From a bacterium (GTDB taxonomy: Bacteria; Fidelibacterota; Marinisomatia; Marinisomatales; UBA1611), in assembly GCA_004321745.1 (NCBI GenBank), contig SGYO01000006.1, positions 1 through 37,467 on the forward strand: a stretch of 37,467 nt of DNA, given 5' to 3'. This document shows, piece by piece, positions 1 through 7,065 of this stretch. Position numbers and translations under genes: made by a program. Positions within the stretch are counted from its first letter, which is position 1. Every line of letters begins with the position of its first letter. The notes beneath the pieces are model-generated. The model was not told where the DNA came from and did not search any database. It saw only the letters and a program-made list of their open reading frames with translations.

Positions 1-15
1 ACCCATTTCAAAAGT

Positions 16-375
16 TTATTTAGGTAATTCAGCTCTCAAATGGCGCCACATGTTTATTTGACTTCCATCTTCACTTTTATTCGCAAGGCATAAAACAATA
101 GTTTTATCTCTTCCATCTTGATGCACGCTGTGCGTCCCAACCAACAGATCATCTCCTTCATATAAGGATTTATAATCCCCGATTTGGAAGCTTGGAACAT
201 CTTTCTTGATCCCTAAAGCAAATTTTATTGTTTCGTCCTTAGAACTACTCCCATCCATTGCGATATTCTCCCATGTAAAGTCATCAGAGAGTAGCTCCTC
301 TAGCTCAGAACTATCCCCATTATGCATCGCATTTTCCCAAGCTTTCATTGAATCTAAAAATGTAATACTTCCCAT
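16..375 (-). CDS. NTF2-like (SnoaL-type) small protein
   Basis: A 119-aa soluble protein without signal peptide or membrane segment. The N-terminal pattern of a helix (SMKAWENAMHNGD), an acidic stretch (LEELLSDDFTWEN) and a later beta-rich half resembles the alpha+beta cone fold of the SnoaL/NTF2-like superfamily, whose members are ligand-binding proteins or small enzymes. No catalytic residue can be assigned. The ATG is supported by an AAGGAG ribosome-binding site about 9 bases upstream. It is the last gene of a minus-strand cluster of five small genes and starts 23 bases after the DUF898-like gene. Fold assignment is by sequence pattern only; function unknown. Confidence 0.6.
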   Translation of the reverse strand: MGSITFLDSMKAWENAMHNGDSSELEELLSDDFTWENIAMDGSSSKDETIKFALGIKKDVPSFQIGDYKSLYEGDDLLVGTHSVHQDGRDKTIVLCLANKSEDGSQINMWRHLRAELPK

Positions 376-398
376 TTTTTATTTTCTCCTTATATTTG

Positions 399-719
399 TC
401 AATTTGAATCAGCATAATCAGTATGCTCTACAACCCATTTATTCAAGCTAGGTATTACCCACAAGATGTAAAAACCAAACGTAATTAAACTTAAAAACCA
501 CCATTTTATCCAAAGAAAAATTAAAGAAAAACCTGTGCCATTAAATTTTAACCGTTTACCGTTAATTATGGTATGTTCAGTCCTCCATTTATGGAACATA
601 CAAAGTGCCCAAGGATAAGCTAAACCAAATGAAATTAATGTAATGAACCAACTTATTAATGCAGTTAGGATATACGAGCCTGCTCCACCATCAAACCTAA
701 AATTTTTCGAGCTATCCAT
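399..719 (-). CDS. Short DUF898-family membrane protein
   Basis: A 106-aa protein with two strongly hydrophobic segments (about residues 15-38 and 66-90). It carries the features of a DUF898 (YjgN-like) unit: FDGGAGSY at the start, a helix ending in YPWAL, then HKWRTEHTIINGKRLKFNGTG, a second helix, and WVVEHTDY at the end. Full YjgN proteins are about three times longer, so this is a single-unit member, a form I recall from Bacteroidota. It follows the NIPSNAP-like gene after 17 bases and is probably co-transcribed with it. The start lacks a clear Shine-Dalgarno sequence. Molecular role unknown. Confidence 0.65.
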   Translation of the reverse strand: MDSSKNFRFDGGAGSYILTALISWFITLISFGLAYPWALCMFHKWRTEHTIINGKRLKFNGTGFSLIFLWIKWWFLSLITFGFYILWVIPSLNKWVVEHTDYADSN

Positions 720-736
720 TACTGATTTTTAAAATG

Positions 737-1087
737 TTAATCATGATTAATCGAAGTAAAAAAACGTGCATTTTTGTAGATGTATGCATCAGGATTTGGA
801 TGGTTACTCCACACTTTTTCCCATTCTAGATCGGTTTCTAAACTGGCAAAAAAATCATCTCTTTCCTGCTTGTTATTATACTTGGCTACCCATGTAATAT
901 TTGGTTGCCAATTTGGAGAAACAACAAGGTTTTTACCTTCAACTTCAGCCTCTATACCATCGTAAGCCCAAAAATCGATTATATTAATTTTATTTTTAGC
1001 ATATGGTAAAAAAAATTCTTTTACCCATTTAACATATTGTTCAAGCCACTCTTTTTCAATTGTATAATCTCTTATTTCATAAATCAT
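737..1087 (-). CDS. NIPSNAP-like / dimeric alpha-beta barrel protein
   Basis: A 116-aa soluble protein starting MIYEIRDYTIEKEWLEQYVKW. This is the typical opening of NIPSNAP-type dimeric ferredoxin-like proteins: a beta strand ending in R-x-Y followed by a helix. The centre has DFWAYDG and TWVAKYNNKQERDDFFASL, matching the second strand and helix of that fold. The ATG has a strong GGAGG ribosome-binding site. Members of this superfamily act as monooxygenase-like or stress-related proteins, but no catalytic residues are recognisable here. It sits mid-cluster between a two-helix membrane protein and the DUF898-like gene. Confidence 0.55.
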   Translation of the reverse strand: MIYEIRDYTIEKEWLEQYVKWVKEFFLPYAKNKINIIDFWAYDGIEAEVEGKNLVVSPNWQPNITWVAKYNNKQERDDFFASLETDLEWEKVWSNHPNPDAYIYKNARFFTSINHD

Positions 1088-1111
1088 TGGATTCCTCCAT
1101 CTTTGTATAAT

Positions 1112-1354
1112 TTATTTAAAAAAGTATTTTTTAATTAGGCTTTTAGTAACAAAAAATAAAAGTAAAAAAACAAATGTCAGATAGGGTAAACCTACAATAT
1201 TAAAAGATGACTCCCATCTGTAGGTAGGCTCATAATTCAGAGAAACATAAATCTCATATACGAGCCACAAAAAAATAATAGATAAAGTGAAAAAAAGAAC
1301 CCATAATCCCAACAAAGTCGTCTGCTTATCAGATTTTATGTAACTCTTATCCAT
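1112..1354 (-). CDS. Two-helix small membrane protein, unknown
   Basis: An 80-aa protein of unknown family. It has two predicted membrane helices, about residues 14-36 (LLGLWVLFFTLSIIFLWLVY) and 53-72 (VGLPYLTFVFLLLFFVTKS), and a lysine-rich C-terminus (KSLIKKYFFK) that suggests a cytoplasmic tail. The 24-base gap to the NIPSNAP-like gene suggests co-transcription. Upstream of the ATG only a weak AGGA is seen. No family recognised. Confidence 0.45.
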   Translation of the reverse strand: MDKSYIKSDKQTTLLGLWVLFFTLSIIFLWLVYEIYVSLNYEPTYRWESSFNIVGLPYLTFVFLLLFFVTKSLIKKYFFK

Positions 1355-1388
1355 TAATCCTGGAATAAATATTTAAACCCTCAAACAT

Positions 1389-1595
1389 TTATTTTAATTG
1401 CTTAATTATTTTGTAAAGAAATTTAGTAGACTCTTCCCTTTCAATATCAAATTTTCGATTACAATAGTGATATACAATATTCTCTAAATAGACCTCGTAC
1501 TCATCTTCCGAGTACAGATCCAATAGCTCTTCAATATATTCCGTTAATTCTCTTATTTGTAATTCATTTAATGACATCTTTAGGAAACTACACAA
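1389..1595 (-). CDS. Small acidic helical protein, unknown
   Basis: A 68-aa protein (or 62 aa from a second ATG at 1577) that is highly acidic and predicted helical, with LTEYIEELLDLYSEDEYEVYLENIV at its core. No signal peptide and no recognised family. It is the first gene of the minus-strand cluster and diverges from the plus-strand cluster across about 70 AT-rich bases. Neither start has a Shine-Dalgarno sequence. The acidic composition and position resemble small immunity or adaptor proteins, but that is only a resemblance. Confidence 0.35.
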   Translation of the reverse strand: MCSFLKMSLNELQIRELTEYIEELLDLYSEDEYEVYLENIVYHYCNRKFDIEREESTKFLYKIIKQLK

Positions 1596-1663
1596 AAAAA
1601 ACTATTATATGTTTCATTTATTATTTATTTGATTTATCTACATAATTTGATGAAAAATTGGGT

Positions 1664-2029
1664 ATGAATGCTACAGTTAAAATATATTGCATTTATAATG
1701 CTGAGGGTTCAATTTTTGGAGAAATAAGATATTTATACAATAAATACATTAAAGATATCAAATGCTCTATGTGTGATATAACCCACAACACACTTAGCGA
1801 AAAAAAAGAATGGAAAAAAAGATGTATGGTAAGTCCTTTAAAAATTGAATGCTTACATCTTGATGAGTTGCCAAAAGATATTGAAAATTTAGTCCTAGGC
1901 AATACTCCATGCGTTGTTGCAAAGACAAGTTCTACAAATGAAATAATTATAGAGGATAAAGAGCTTATTGCTATGAAAGGTAATGTTGATTCTTTTTTTA
2001 ACCACATTCACAAAATTATTAAGAATTAA
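1664..2029 (+). CDS. Conserved protein with CxxC-DITH motif, unknown function
   Basis: A 121-aa soluble protein starting MNATVKIYCIYNAEGSIFGEI and containing CSMCDITHNTLSEKKEWK. The layout of an N-terminal strand with YNA-x-G followed by a CxxC(D/A)(I/L)TH motif matches a widespread uncharacterised bacterial family I recognise by pattern. The rest looks like a thioredoxin-like or small alpha/beta fold with LHLDELP and a C-terminal helix. An in-frame TTG at 1658 is the alternative start; I prefer the ATG because family members begin close to the first strand. First gene of the plus-strand cluster. The CxxC could bind a metal or be redox-active. Confidence 0.55.
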   Translation: MNATVKIYCIYNAEGSIFGEIRYLYNKYIKDIKCSMCDITHNTLSEKKEWKKRCMVSPLKIECLHLDELPKDIENLVLGNTPCVVAKTSSTNEIIIEDKELIAMKGNVDSFFNHIHKIIKN

Positions 2030-2046
2030 AATAGTATAGTAATTAT

Positions 2047-2283
2047 ATGAGCGAGGAGATGAGAAGATTCATGGATGGCGAATATGATGATGGCATGCTT
2101 GATATTCCAATAAATTGTATACATTGCGGAAATGAGTTTGAAATTGAAGTTGAAGCTCTCGATGGTTTAATTACACTTGAAGAGTGTTGTAGCGCTTGTA
2201 TGCGTCAAAACCTTATAACCTATGAAATTAAAGATTACGCAATTGTTAGACTTGAGGTGTCTGATCCAGATGGTGATTATTAG
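2047..2283 (+). CDS. Small zinc-ribbon-like acidic protein
   Basis: A 78-aa acidic protein with CIHC at about residues 24-27 and ECCSAC at about 46-51. Two CxxC knuckles about 20 residues apart suggest a zinc ribbon. The flanks are strongly acidic (MDGEYDDGMLD and SDPDGDY). No family recognised. It starts 17 bases after the CxxC-DITH gene and is probably in the same operon. A regulatory or adaptor role would be typical for such a small zinc ribbon, but nothing in the sequence specifies it. Confidence 0.45.
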   Translation: MSEEMRRFMDGEYDDGMLDIPINCIHCGNEFEIEVEALDGLITLEECCSACMRQNLITYEIKDYAIVRLEVSDPDGDY

Positions 2284-2300
2284 TTTAAATACTAGAAACA

Positions 2301-2456
2301 ATGAATAAACTTTTCAGGTTTACTATTATATTAATTTTCTTATTCACAATTGCTGTAGGTTATTATTTTTACATTTGGATTAGTTTTGAACCTGAAGATC
2401 CTTTAGGCGGAGATAAAGAGGAGTTAGCATTAACCATTATTAAGGGACCAGCATGA
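2301..2456 (+). CDS. 51-aa single-helix membrane micro-protein
   Basis: A short ORF reading MNKLFRFTIILIFLFTIAVG and so on, with one N-terminal hydrophobic helix (about residues 6-28) followed by an acidic tail (FEPEDPLGGDKEE). Its TGA stop overlaps the ATG of the YwqK-like gene in an ATGA arrangement, which is good evidence that it is translated and coupled. It begins 17 bases after the zinc-ribbon gene. No homologue recognised. It could be a small membrane anchor or signal-anchor partner for the secreted protein encoded next. Confidence 0.45.
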   Translation: MNKLFRFTIILIFLFTIAVGYYFYIWISFEPEDPLGGDKEELALTIIKGPA

Positions 2457-2902
2457 TAAAATTTATATCAATCTCATCATTAATTAGTTCTGTAATATTT
2501 TCCCAAGAAATCATTCATACTGAAAAACATTCCACTGGTGACTACATAGTCTATATAGAATACTATAGAAAAAATTCTCGGGGTTTAGTCAAGACAAAAA
2601 AAGAGACCTACCACCCCAACGGGGTAATGTCATCAGAATTATTTTTTAGACTTGGAAAAATACATGGATTAAACCGTGGATGGTACGAGGATGGTTCCAT
2701 GGGGTTCGAGTATTCTTATGAAAATGGAAAAGAAAATGGGTCATGGATTGAATGGTATAGTAACGGGCAGAAAAGTATTGAGGGCACTATGAAGAATGGA
2801 GAGCGGGATGGATTATGGACTCATTATTGGGATGATGGGAAAAAAGGATTAGAAGTCATTTACAAAGAGGGAGAAATAGTTTCTGAAAAGGATTATAAAT
2901 GA
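2453..2902 (+). CDS. Secreted YwqK-type MORN-repeat protein
   Basis: A 149-aa protein with an N-terminal signal sequence (MIKFISISSLISSVIFSQE) and tandem repeats of about 22 residues: YHPNGVMSSELFF, GLNRGWYEDGSMGFEYSY, GSWIEWYSNGQKSIEGTM and GLWTHYWDDGKKGLEVIY. The G-x-W-x-x-(W/Y)-x-x-x-G-x-x pattern is that of YwqK/MORN_2 repeat proteins, which in some firmicutes are annotated as toxin-antitoxin antitoxins but in FCB bacteria are usually secreted proteins of unknown role. An AAGGGA ribosome-binding site precedes the ATG. ATGA overlaps on both sides couple it to the 51-aa membrane protein and to the following unknown gene. Confidence 0.7.
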   Translation: MIKFISISSLISSVIFSQEIIHTEKHSTGDYIVYIEYYRKNSRGLVKTKKETYHPNGVMSSELFFRLGKIHGLNRGWYEDGSMGFEYSYENGKENGSWIEWYSNGQKSIEGTMKNGERDGLWTHYWDDGKKGLEVIYKEGEIVSEKDYK

Positions 2903-3246
2903 GCAAACAGAATATGTCTTTCCAATTAGGAATAACTTTTGAGGATGTCGAAGTAAAAGGTGTTCAAATTAACCTAAGGAATTTTCTTTATCTGAATGCT
3001 AATATATGTAAAGAAATAGAAAAATTATGCCGATATAATTCTTATGTGAATTTTGCAGAAACCCTTTTAAATGGAATGCAAATTGAAGGAAAAATAGAAA
3101 CTGTTTTTAACCACAAGAGATTTATCGCGGCTCTAAAAAAGTTTCAATTAGTTCATAAAAGTAATTGGAAGGGGTTCTTTACTTATGAAGATGCGAAAGA
3201 TAATTATATCTTTAAAGCACCAAATTTTATAAAAGAATTATCGTGA
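2899..3246 (+). CDS. Unknown 115-aa protein, translationally coupled
   Basis: A soluble 115-aa protein of unknown family, starting in a 4-base ATGA overlap with the YwqK-like gene. No signal peptide, membrane helix or recognisable motif is seen. It has alternating helices (NANICKEIEKLCRY, FAETLLNGM, HKRFIAALKKFQLV) and a basic overall charge. The tight coupling suggests it functions with the YwqK-repeat protein, but that protein appears exported and this one does not, so a direct complex would need explanation. Confidence 0.45.
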   Translation: MSKQNMSFQLGITFEDVEVKGVQINLRNFLYLNANICKEIEKLCRYNSYVNFAETLLNGMQIEGKIETVFNHKRFIAALKKFQLVHKSNWKGFFTYEDAKDNYIFKAPNFIKELS

Positions 3247-3271
3247 CCTTTTTTAATAAAGTGCTCTTTGT

Positions 3272-3370
3272 ATGAATAATATTGCCTGGGTTGTAGTTCT
3301 TATTGGCGTCATAGTTCTATGCTATGGCGTATATATGCTACTAAAAGGTATCGATAAGGATTATGATTAA
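3272..3370 (+). CDS. 32-aa membrane micro-protein (tentative)
   Basis: A short ORF reading MNNIAWVVVLIGVIVLCYGV followed by YMLLKGIDKDYD. It is a single hydrophobic helix with a short charged tail, typical of bacterial one-helix micro-proteins. It starts 25 bases after the preceding gene and ends 19 bases before the converging TonB-receptor gene, so it fills the gap. No Shine-Dalgarno sequence is seen, so translation is uncertain. Confidence 0.3.
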   Translation: MNNIAWVVVLIGVIVLCYGVYMLLKGIDKDYD

Positions 3371-3389
3371 TTATAGTAATTACTGATCT

Positions 3390-5438
3390 TTATTTTTTAT
3401 ATAAATATGATAGCGAAATTAAGATGCTGGGTTTATCAGAGGGTTCATAAAACCTTCCCCCATAAGCGTTCATCCTAATATTCGAAAAATATAGTTCATT
3501 TAGAACATTTTCAAAATATAGCTGTAATTCAAAATTATTTTGAAATAGATTTAATTTTTTTGATACTCCAAGATCTAATATGGTATATCCTTTAATTATT
3601 GTGTTGTTAAGGTCATCTGCAAAAAAATCACCAACACTTATTAAACGAAAAACTAAATTTGAATTAAAAATACTTGAAAATTGTAATTCAAAAGCTGATT
3701 GATTTTTCGGGGACAATGGAATCTTATTATTATCAAGATTGATTTCTCCAAGATGATATGTTTCATATATATGATCTGCTAAAGTATATGTTGCTTTTAA
3801 TATGTAGACATCCTGAATGTTGATCATGGAGTAAAATTCTAATCCAGATTTTCTAGTGGACCCTGCATTTCTATAATATGTTCTCCCTGGCTCTGATTCT
3901 ATTTCAAAAGGTATTAATTCGTTAGTGCTCGTAGAATGATAGAAAGTAAGATTGAGATTGTAGAAATCTTTGTTTTTAATCTTCCATCCAATCTCAGCTG
4001 ATGGTGAAATAACTGGCTTTAAATTTGAATTAAAATTTTCATTATTGTCATATGGATTATTACCAATTTCATATAATGTTGGTGTTTCAAAGTTCCTGGA
4101 AAAAGCTAAATGAAGATTCAAATATTTTGAATAATCATAAGCGATTCCCAAAAAAGGACTTATATTATCATAAACAACATTATAATCAGTTCCTGAACTG
4201 GTATTTAAATTATTTTGCAAGTTTATGACGTTACGATCTAGGCGAATCCCTGAGGTTAAGTTTAATCGTTGTATAAAGAGCATGGAATTGTGTAATGATA
4301 GGCTGTAAGAATTGAAAGATTCTTCGGAATCATAAGTTATATCACCTCTTGATCCTTCCAAATTATTATATTTTTTTCTTAAATCTTGCTGAGCTAAGAC
4401 CTGATAATTAAAAGATATTTTATAATCAAGATTATTATATTTTTTCTGTTTTAATAAGCTACCCCCTAGACCAAAATAATTTCTGTCAAAATGTACCTGA
4501 CCACCTACCTCAAATGATAATTTATTATTGAACGAACGACTCAAATAAAAGATGTAGTTATCAATTAAAAATCCTTGATTAATTATTTTTTTATATTTCA
4601 AAGTTGTTTTTTGTTGAAGTATATCCTCCCCAGCCTCATATAAAATATTTTTTTCCCTAGCTAAAGTTCTATCTTCATTCACTTGATCTATTGTCAAAGA
4701 TCCTGGATCATTAGCGATTGGGCTATTCATATAATTGAAAAGTAATTGAAATAGCTCTCCATTTTTTCTTTTTAAAGAAAAAATTGCATTTAAGTTATGG
4801 GATTCCATCTCGCTATGGTTGCGATATCCAGTATGATTTTTGCTTATAAAATTTAATTGATAACTTAAATTTTTGTAGCTTTTTGACGTAGAAAGAGTGT
4901 GCTTTGTTGTCTTGTTTCCACTATAACTTGAAGTTATCTCAAGATTATCACCCTCATTATTTTTAAAGGTGATAAAATTAATTGCACCGCCAGATGCATT
5001 GCCAAATAATGGAGAATTTGCTCCTTGAAAAATTTGCATCGATTTAATGAAAGATAAGTCTAAGTTATCTATTTGAGCTTGACCATCTGGCGTAGATTCA
5101 GGAACTCCATCAACTAGTATTTTTATTCCCCTTACACCAAAAGACGAGCGAGTTCCTACACCTCTAATAGATATTCTTGCATCTTGAGCAAAATTATTAT
5201 CATTCATAACAGTTAAACCTGGAACAAAATAAAGTGATTTATTTATAGTCTGTTTATTTTTATCAACCGCTAAATCGTCACTTTTAATTACATGTAATGA
5301 TAAAGGGGAGCTATGTTTTTGAGATGTGCTATACACATCTACAGAATCAAAAACATAGTAGAGTGTATCAGGGGCTCTGTCTGCTTGTGAGATAGATATA
5401 AAAATAACTTTTAGAAAAACTGATAGATATTTCTTCAT
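3390..5438 (-). CDS. TonB-dependent outer-membrane receptor
   Basis: A 682-aa outer-membrane receptor. After a signal sequence, a plug domain spans about residues 45-165, with SLYFVPGLTVMNDN, ISIRGVGTRSSFGVRGIKILVDG, IKSMQIFQGANSPLFGNASGGAINF, all typical of TonB-receptor plugs. The rest is a long series of amphipathic strands ending in FENVLNELYFSN and LISLSYLYKK, the usual barrel end. Such receptors take up iron complexes, vitamins or glycans using TonB energy; the substrate cannot be read here. At 682 aa it is medium-sized and lacks an N-terminal carboxypeptidase-like domain, so it is not of the SusC type. Its ATG overlaps the stop of the upstream secreted-protein gene by one base (TAATG), so it is the distal gene of an operon. 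Confidence 0.9.
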   Translation of the reverse strand: MKKYLSVFLKVIFISISQADRAPDTLYYVFDSVDVYSTSQKHSSPLSLHVIKSDDLAVDKNKQTINKSLYFVPGLTVMNDNNFAQDARISIRGVGTRSSFGVRGIKILVDGVPESTPDGQAQIDNLDLSFIKSMQIFQGANSPLFGNASGGAINFITFKNNEGDNLEITSSYSGNKTTKHTLSTSKSYKNLSYQLNFISKNHTGYRNHSEMESHNLNAIFSLKRKNGELFQLLFNYMNSPIANDPGSLTIDQVNEDRTLAREKNILYEAGEDILQQKTTLKYKKIINQGFLIDNYIFYLSRSFNNKLSFEVGGQVHFDRNYFGLGGSLLKQKKYNNLDYKISFNYQVLAQQDLRKKYNNLEGSRGDITYDSEESFNSYSLSLHNSMLFIQRLNLTSGIRLDRNVINLQNNLNTSSGTDYNVVYDNISPFLGIAYDYSKYLNLHLAFSRNFETPTLYEIGNNPYDNNENFNSNLKPVISPSAEIGWKIKNKDFYNLNLTFYHSTSTNELIPFEIESEPGRTYYRNAGSTRKSGLEFYSMINIQDVYILKATYTLADHIYETYHLGEINLDNNKIPLSPKNQSAFELQFSSIFNSNLVFRLISVGDFFADDLNNTIIKGYTILDLGVSKKLNLFQNNFELQLYFENVLNELYFSNIRMNAYGGRFYEPSDKPSILISLSYLYKK

Positions 5439-6007
5439 TACTTTTTTCTTATAAAATAAAATGTAAAGCCACCTATTACTAAAATTCCAAATAATATGGC
5501 ATAAGTATCAAACTGATCATTAGAGCTTTCTTTTTTCGAAATTGATTTGGAATTGGGAGCAACAAAGTTCTCAAAATCGGTAGAAATTTTAATGCATGTT
5601 TCTGACCAACGTTTTTTAGTTTTACTTTTATTGATCAAATAATCAATTGTGCATCTTGCGTCCGCCTTAATCATCTCAGGATCTTCTGATTTAATAGCTG
5701 GATACAAAATAATAACAAACTTATCAAAAGGAATTTTCGCATATTGCGTAATATACGCCATAGCATACAATGTAAAATCTGCCTCTCCCTGGTAACGGTT
5801 TCTATTAACATCTATCTCCATATGCAGATATTTCTCATTATCTTTTCCATATACTCGTATGCGTTTAATATTTGGAGAATTATGTTCACGGTAAAAATAA
5901 TTGGGAATCATATTAGCGATTTGTTGGTCGGTAAAATGTTTTTTTGAAGCAGGATAGAGATCCGACATTAAAATACTGAAAAATATAAATCTTAAAAAAA
6001 ACTTCAT
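5438..6007 (-). CDS. Secreted protein with C-terminal membrane anchor, unknown
   Basis: A 189-aa protein with an N-terminal signal sequence (MKFFLRFIFFSILMSDLYPA) and a C-terminal hydrophobic helix (YAILFGILVIGGFTFYF) followed by RKK, an arrangement that anchors a periplasmic domain and resembles sorting-signal tails. The middle contains FTDQQIANMIPNYFYREHNSPN and two cysteines (ARCTIDYL, SETCIKI) that could form a disulphide. Family not recognised. It starts in a 4-base overlap with a 35-aa ORF and abuts the TonB-dependent receptor, so a periplasmic role in uptake with that receptor is a reasonable inference. Confidence 0.55.
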   Translation of the reverse strand: MKFFLRFIFFSILMSDLYPASKKHFTDQQIANMIPNYFYREHNSPNIKRIRVYGKDNEKYLHMEIDVNRNRYQGEADFTLYAMAYITQYAKIPFDKFVIILYPAIKSEDPEMIKADARCTIDYLINKSKTKKRWSETCIKISTDFENFVAPNSKSISKKESSNDQFDTYAILFGILVIGGFTFYFIRKK

Positions 6008-6111
6008 ACTTGAAATTTTGAGTTTTTAAGCACTGAACATTTAAGGACAGTTTGTGATAAAGTAAATGAATAAGAGAGGATAAATAAAACTATGAATAGA
6101 TATTTTTTCAT
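6004..6111 (-). CDS. 35-aa secreted-type micro-ORF (tentative)
   Basis: A short ORF reading MKKYLFIVLFILSYSFTLSQ followed by TVLKCSVLKNSKFQV. It is a textbook signal peptide plus about 15 residues including one cysteine. The TGA overlaps the ATG of the next gene (ATGA), and its ATG lies 2 bases after the DUF6090 stop, so it fills the gap between two operon genes exactly. It may be a real secreted peptide, a leader peptide coupling translation, or the remnant 5' end of a decayed gene. No Shine-Dalgarno sequence is seen. Confidence 0.35.
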   Translation of the reverse strand: MKKYLFIVLFILSYSFTLSQTVLKCSVLKNSKFQV

Positions 6112-6113
6112 AA

Positions 6114-6818
6114 TTATAAACTTTTTTTATAAATATATAATTTTTTAACAACCTCTTCAATCGACTCTTCAGACTGCAGAAATACTGTATTCAACCTCTG
6201 AATATTTACCAATAAGAGTTCTAAGTATGAAATAAATTTTTCTGGCTCTAATAACAACTTTTTTTTCAGATCGGTGGAGGTCTGCTCTAAATTAATTAAG
6301 CCACTAGGTCTCAAATAATCTAATTTACAGGAAGCAGCATATTCTCTTGTCTTTTCAAATCTAATTTTTATAGCAGTGAATCTAGTATAATAAATGTTGT
6401 TAATTTGGGTCGCCAATGTATCAGGAATTCTCTCCCATAGTGTTGAATTAGATAATCTTTTATATGTGGGAGTCTCGTTATGATAATACCAATAATCTCC
6501 CGCTAGTAATTCAAGTACTTTCTTTAGACCAGTTGTGTCGATATCTGTATTTTCTTTCCAATATTTTAAAGTTCTTTTGAAATCATCAACAATGCCTAAA
6601 CCATATTCCCTATCACGGATGTTTTCGGCTTTTCTGTCATTTAAGTCTGTAATTAATAAATCAACTAATTCAATTTCATTTAGTCTTTGCTTCTTGTTTT
6701 CATTCCAATTATTTATTTGCAAAGCTATTAATATACCGATGACAACAAGCAGAACCTCACCAATGCCATATCTAATCAAATCTTTCCAATTATCCATGTT
6801 ATTTAAATTTTTAATCAT
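6114..6818 (-). CDS. DUF6090 family membrane protein
   Basis: A 234-aa protein with the N-terminal signature YGIGEVLLVVIGILIALQINNWNE, the single membrane helix (about residues 18-38) and hallmark of the DUF6090 family, which is abundant in Bacteroidota and relatives. The remainder is a soluble, mostly helical domain with WNENKKQRLNEIELVDLLITDL directly after the helix. Function unknown. It is the first gene of an operon with the 35-aa ORF, the anchored secreted protein and the TonB receptor. No Shine-Dalgarno sequence is visible before the ATG, and a second in-frame ATG lies 7 codons downstream. Confidence 0.8.
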   Translation of the reverse strand: MIKNLNNMDNWKDLIRYGIGEVLLVVIGILIALQINNWNENKKQRLNEIELVDLLITDLNDRKAENIRDREYGLGIVDDFKRTLKYWKENTDIDTTGLKKVLELLAGDYWYYHNETPTYKRLSNSTLWERIPDTLATQINNIYYTRFTAIKIRFEKTREYAASCKLDYLRPSGLINLEQTSTDLKKKLLLEPEKFISYLELLLVNIQRLNTVFLQSEESIEEVVKKLYIYKKSL

Positions 6819-7024
6819 TATTATCTACTTAAGAAATTTTGATATTATGAGAGTAACTTCAAGTAAAACTAATAAAAGAATGTTAGATATTTTTTCATAA
6901 TGTTTAAATCTACAAAAAATTATAATTAGTTGTATTCAAATAGAATTAGGTAGCACATAGGGTAGCATTTTTAATTAATTTAAGGGGTTATTTAATAATC
7001 AGAGTGGTATTTCTAGGTGAGACC
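6819..7024. other. Non-coding stretch between DUF6090 gene and tRNA-Ser
   Basis: About 200 bases of AT-rich sequence without a supportable gene. It holds one copy of an 18-base repeat (6884-6901) shared with 6097-6114, and two GGTAGCA direct repeats at 6949-6955 and 6961-6967. The promoter of the DUF6090 operon should lie in its left part, but I see no convincing -35/-10 pair. Confidence 0.6.
6949..6967. repeat. GGTAGCA direct-repeat pair near tRNA 3' end
   Basis: GGTAGCA occurs at 6949-6955 and again at 6961-6967, a 12-base period or roughly one helical turn. Together they read AGGTAGCACATAGGGTAGCA. Short phased direct repeats about 100 bases beyond the 3' end of a tRNA gene resemble arm-type binding sites of tyrosine integrases. 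The repeat is seen directly; the integrase link is inference. Confidence 0.45.
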
Positions 7025-7025
7025 A

Positions 7026-7052
7026 AAAAACCCCGTTTTACACGAGGTTTTT
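7026..7052 (-). terminator. Rho-independent terminator of tRNA-Ser
   Basis: On the minus strand AAAAACCTCG, a 7-base loop TGTAAAA, then CGGGGTTTTT form a 10-bp stem with one G-T pair. The stem ends in a run of six T residues followed by GG. It lies 14 bases past the tRNA 3' end, as expected for the terminator of the tRNA transcript. Confidence 0.8.
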
Positions 7053-7065
7053 GACGATAAAACTG

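Noticed and set aside
2453-2902. YwqK-like gene and neighbour as a toxin-antitoxin pair
   Set aside because: The YwqK-repeat protein has a signal peptide and no toxin motif is seen in the partner; the toxin-antitoxin label comes from distant annotation only.
3375-3384. Palindrome AGTAATTACT between convergent genes as a terminator
   Set aside because: No loop, AT-rich and too short to form a stable hairpin.
5744-5947. Plus-strand ORF inside the anchored secreted protein gene
   Set aside because: Antisense shadow of a gene with good coding features; no start signal.
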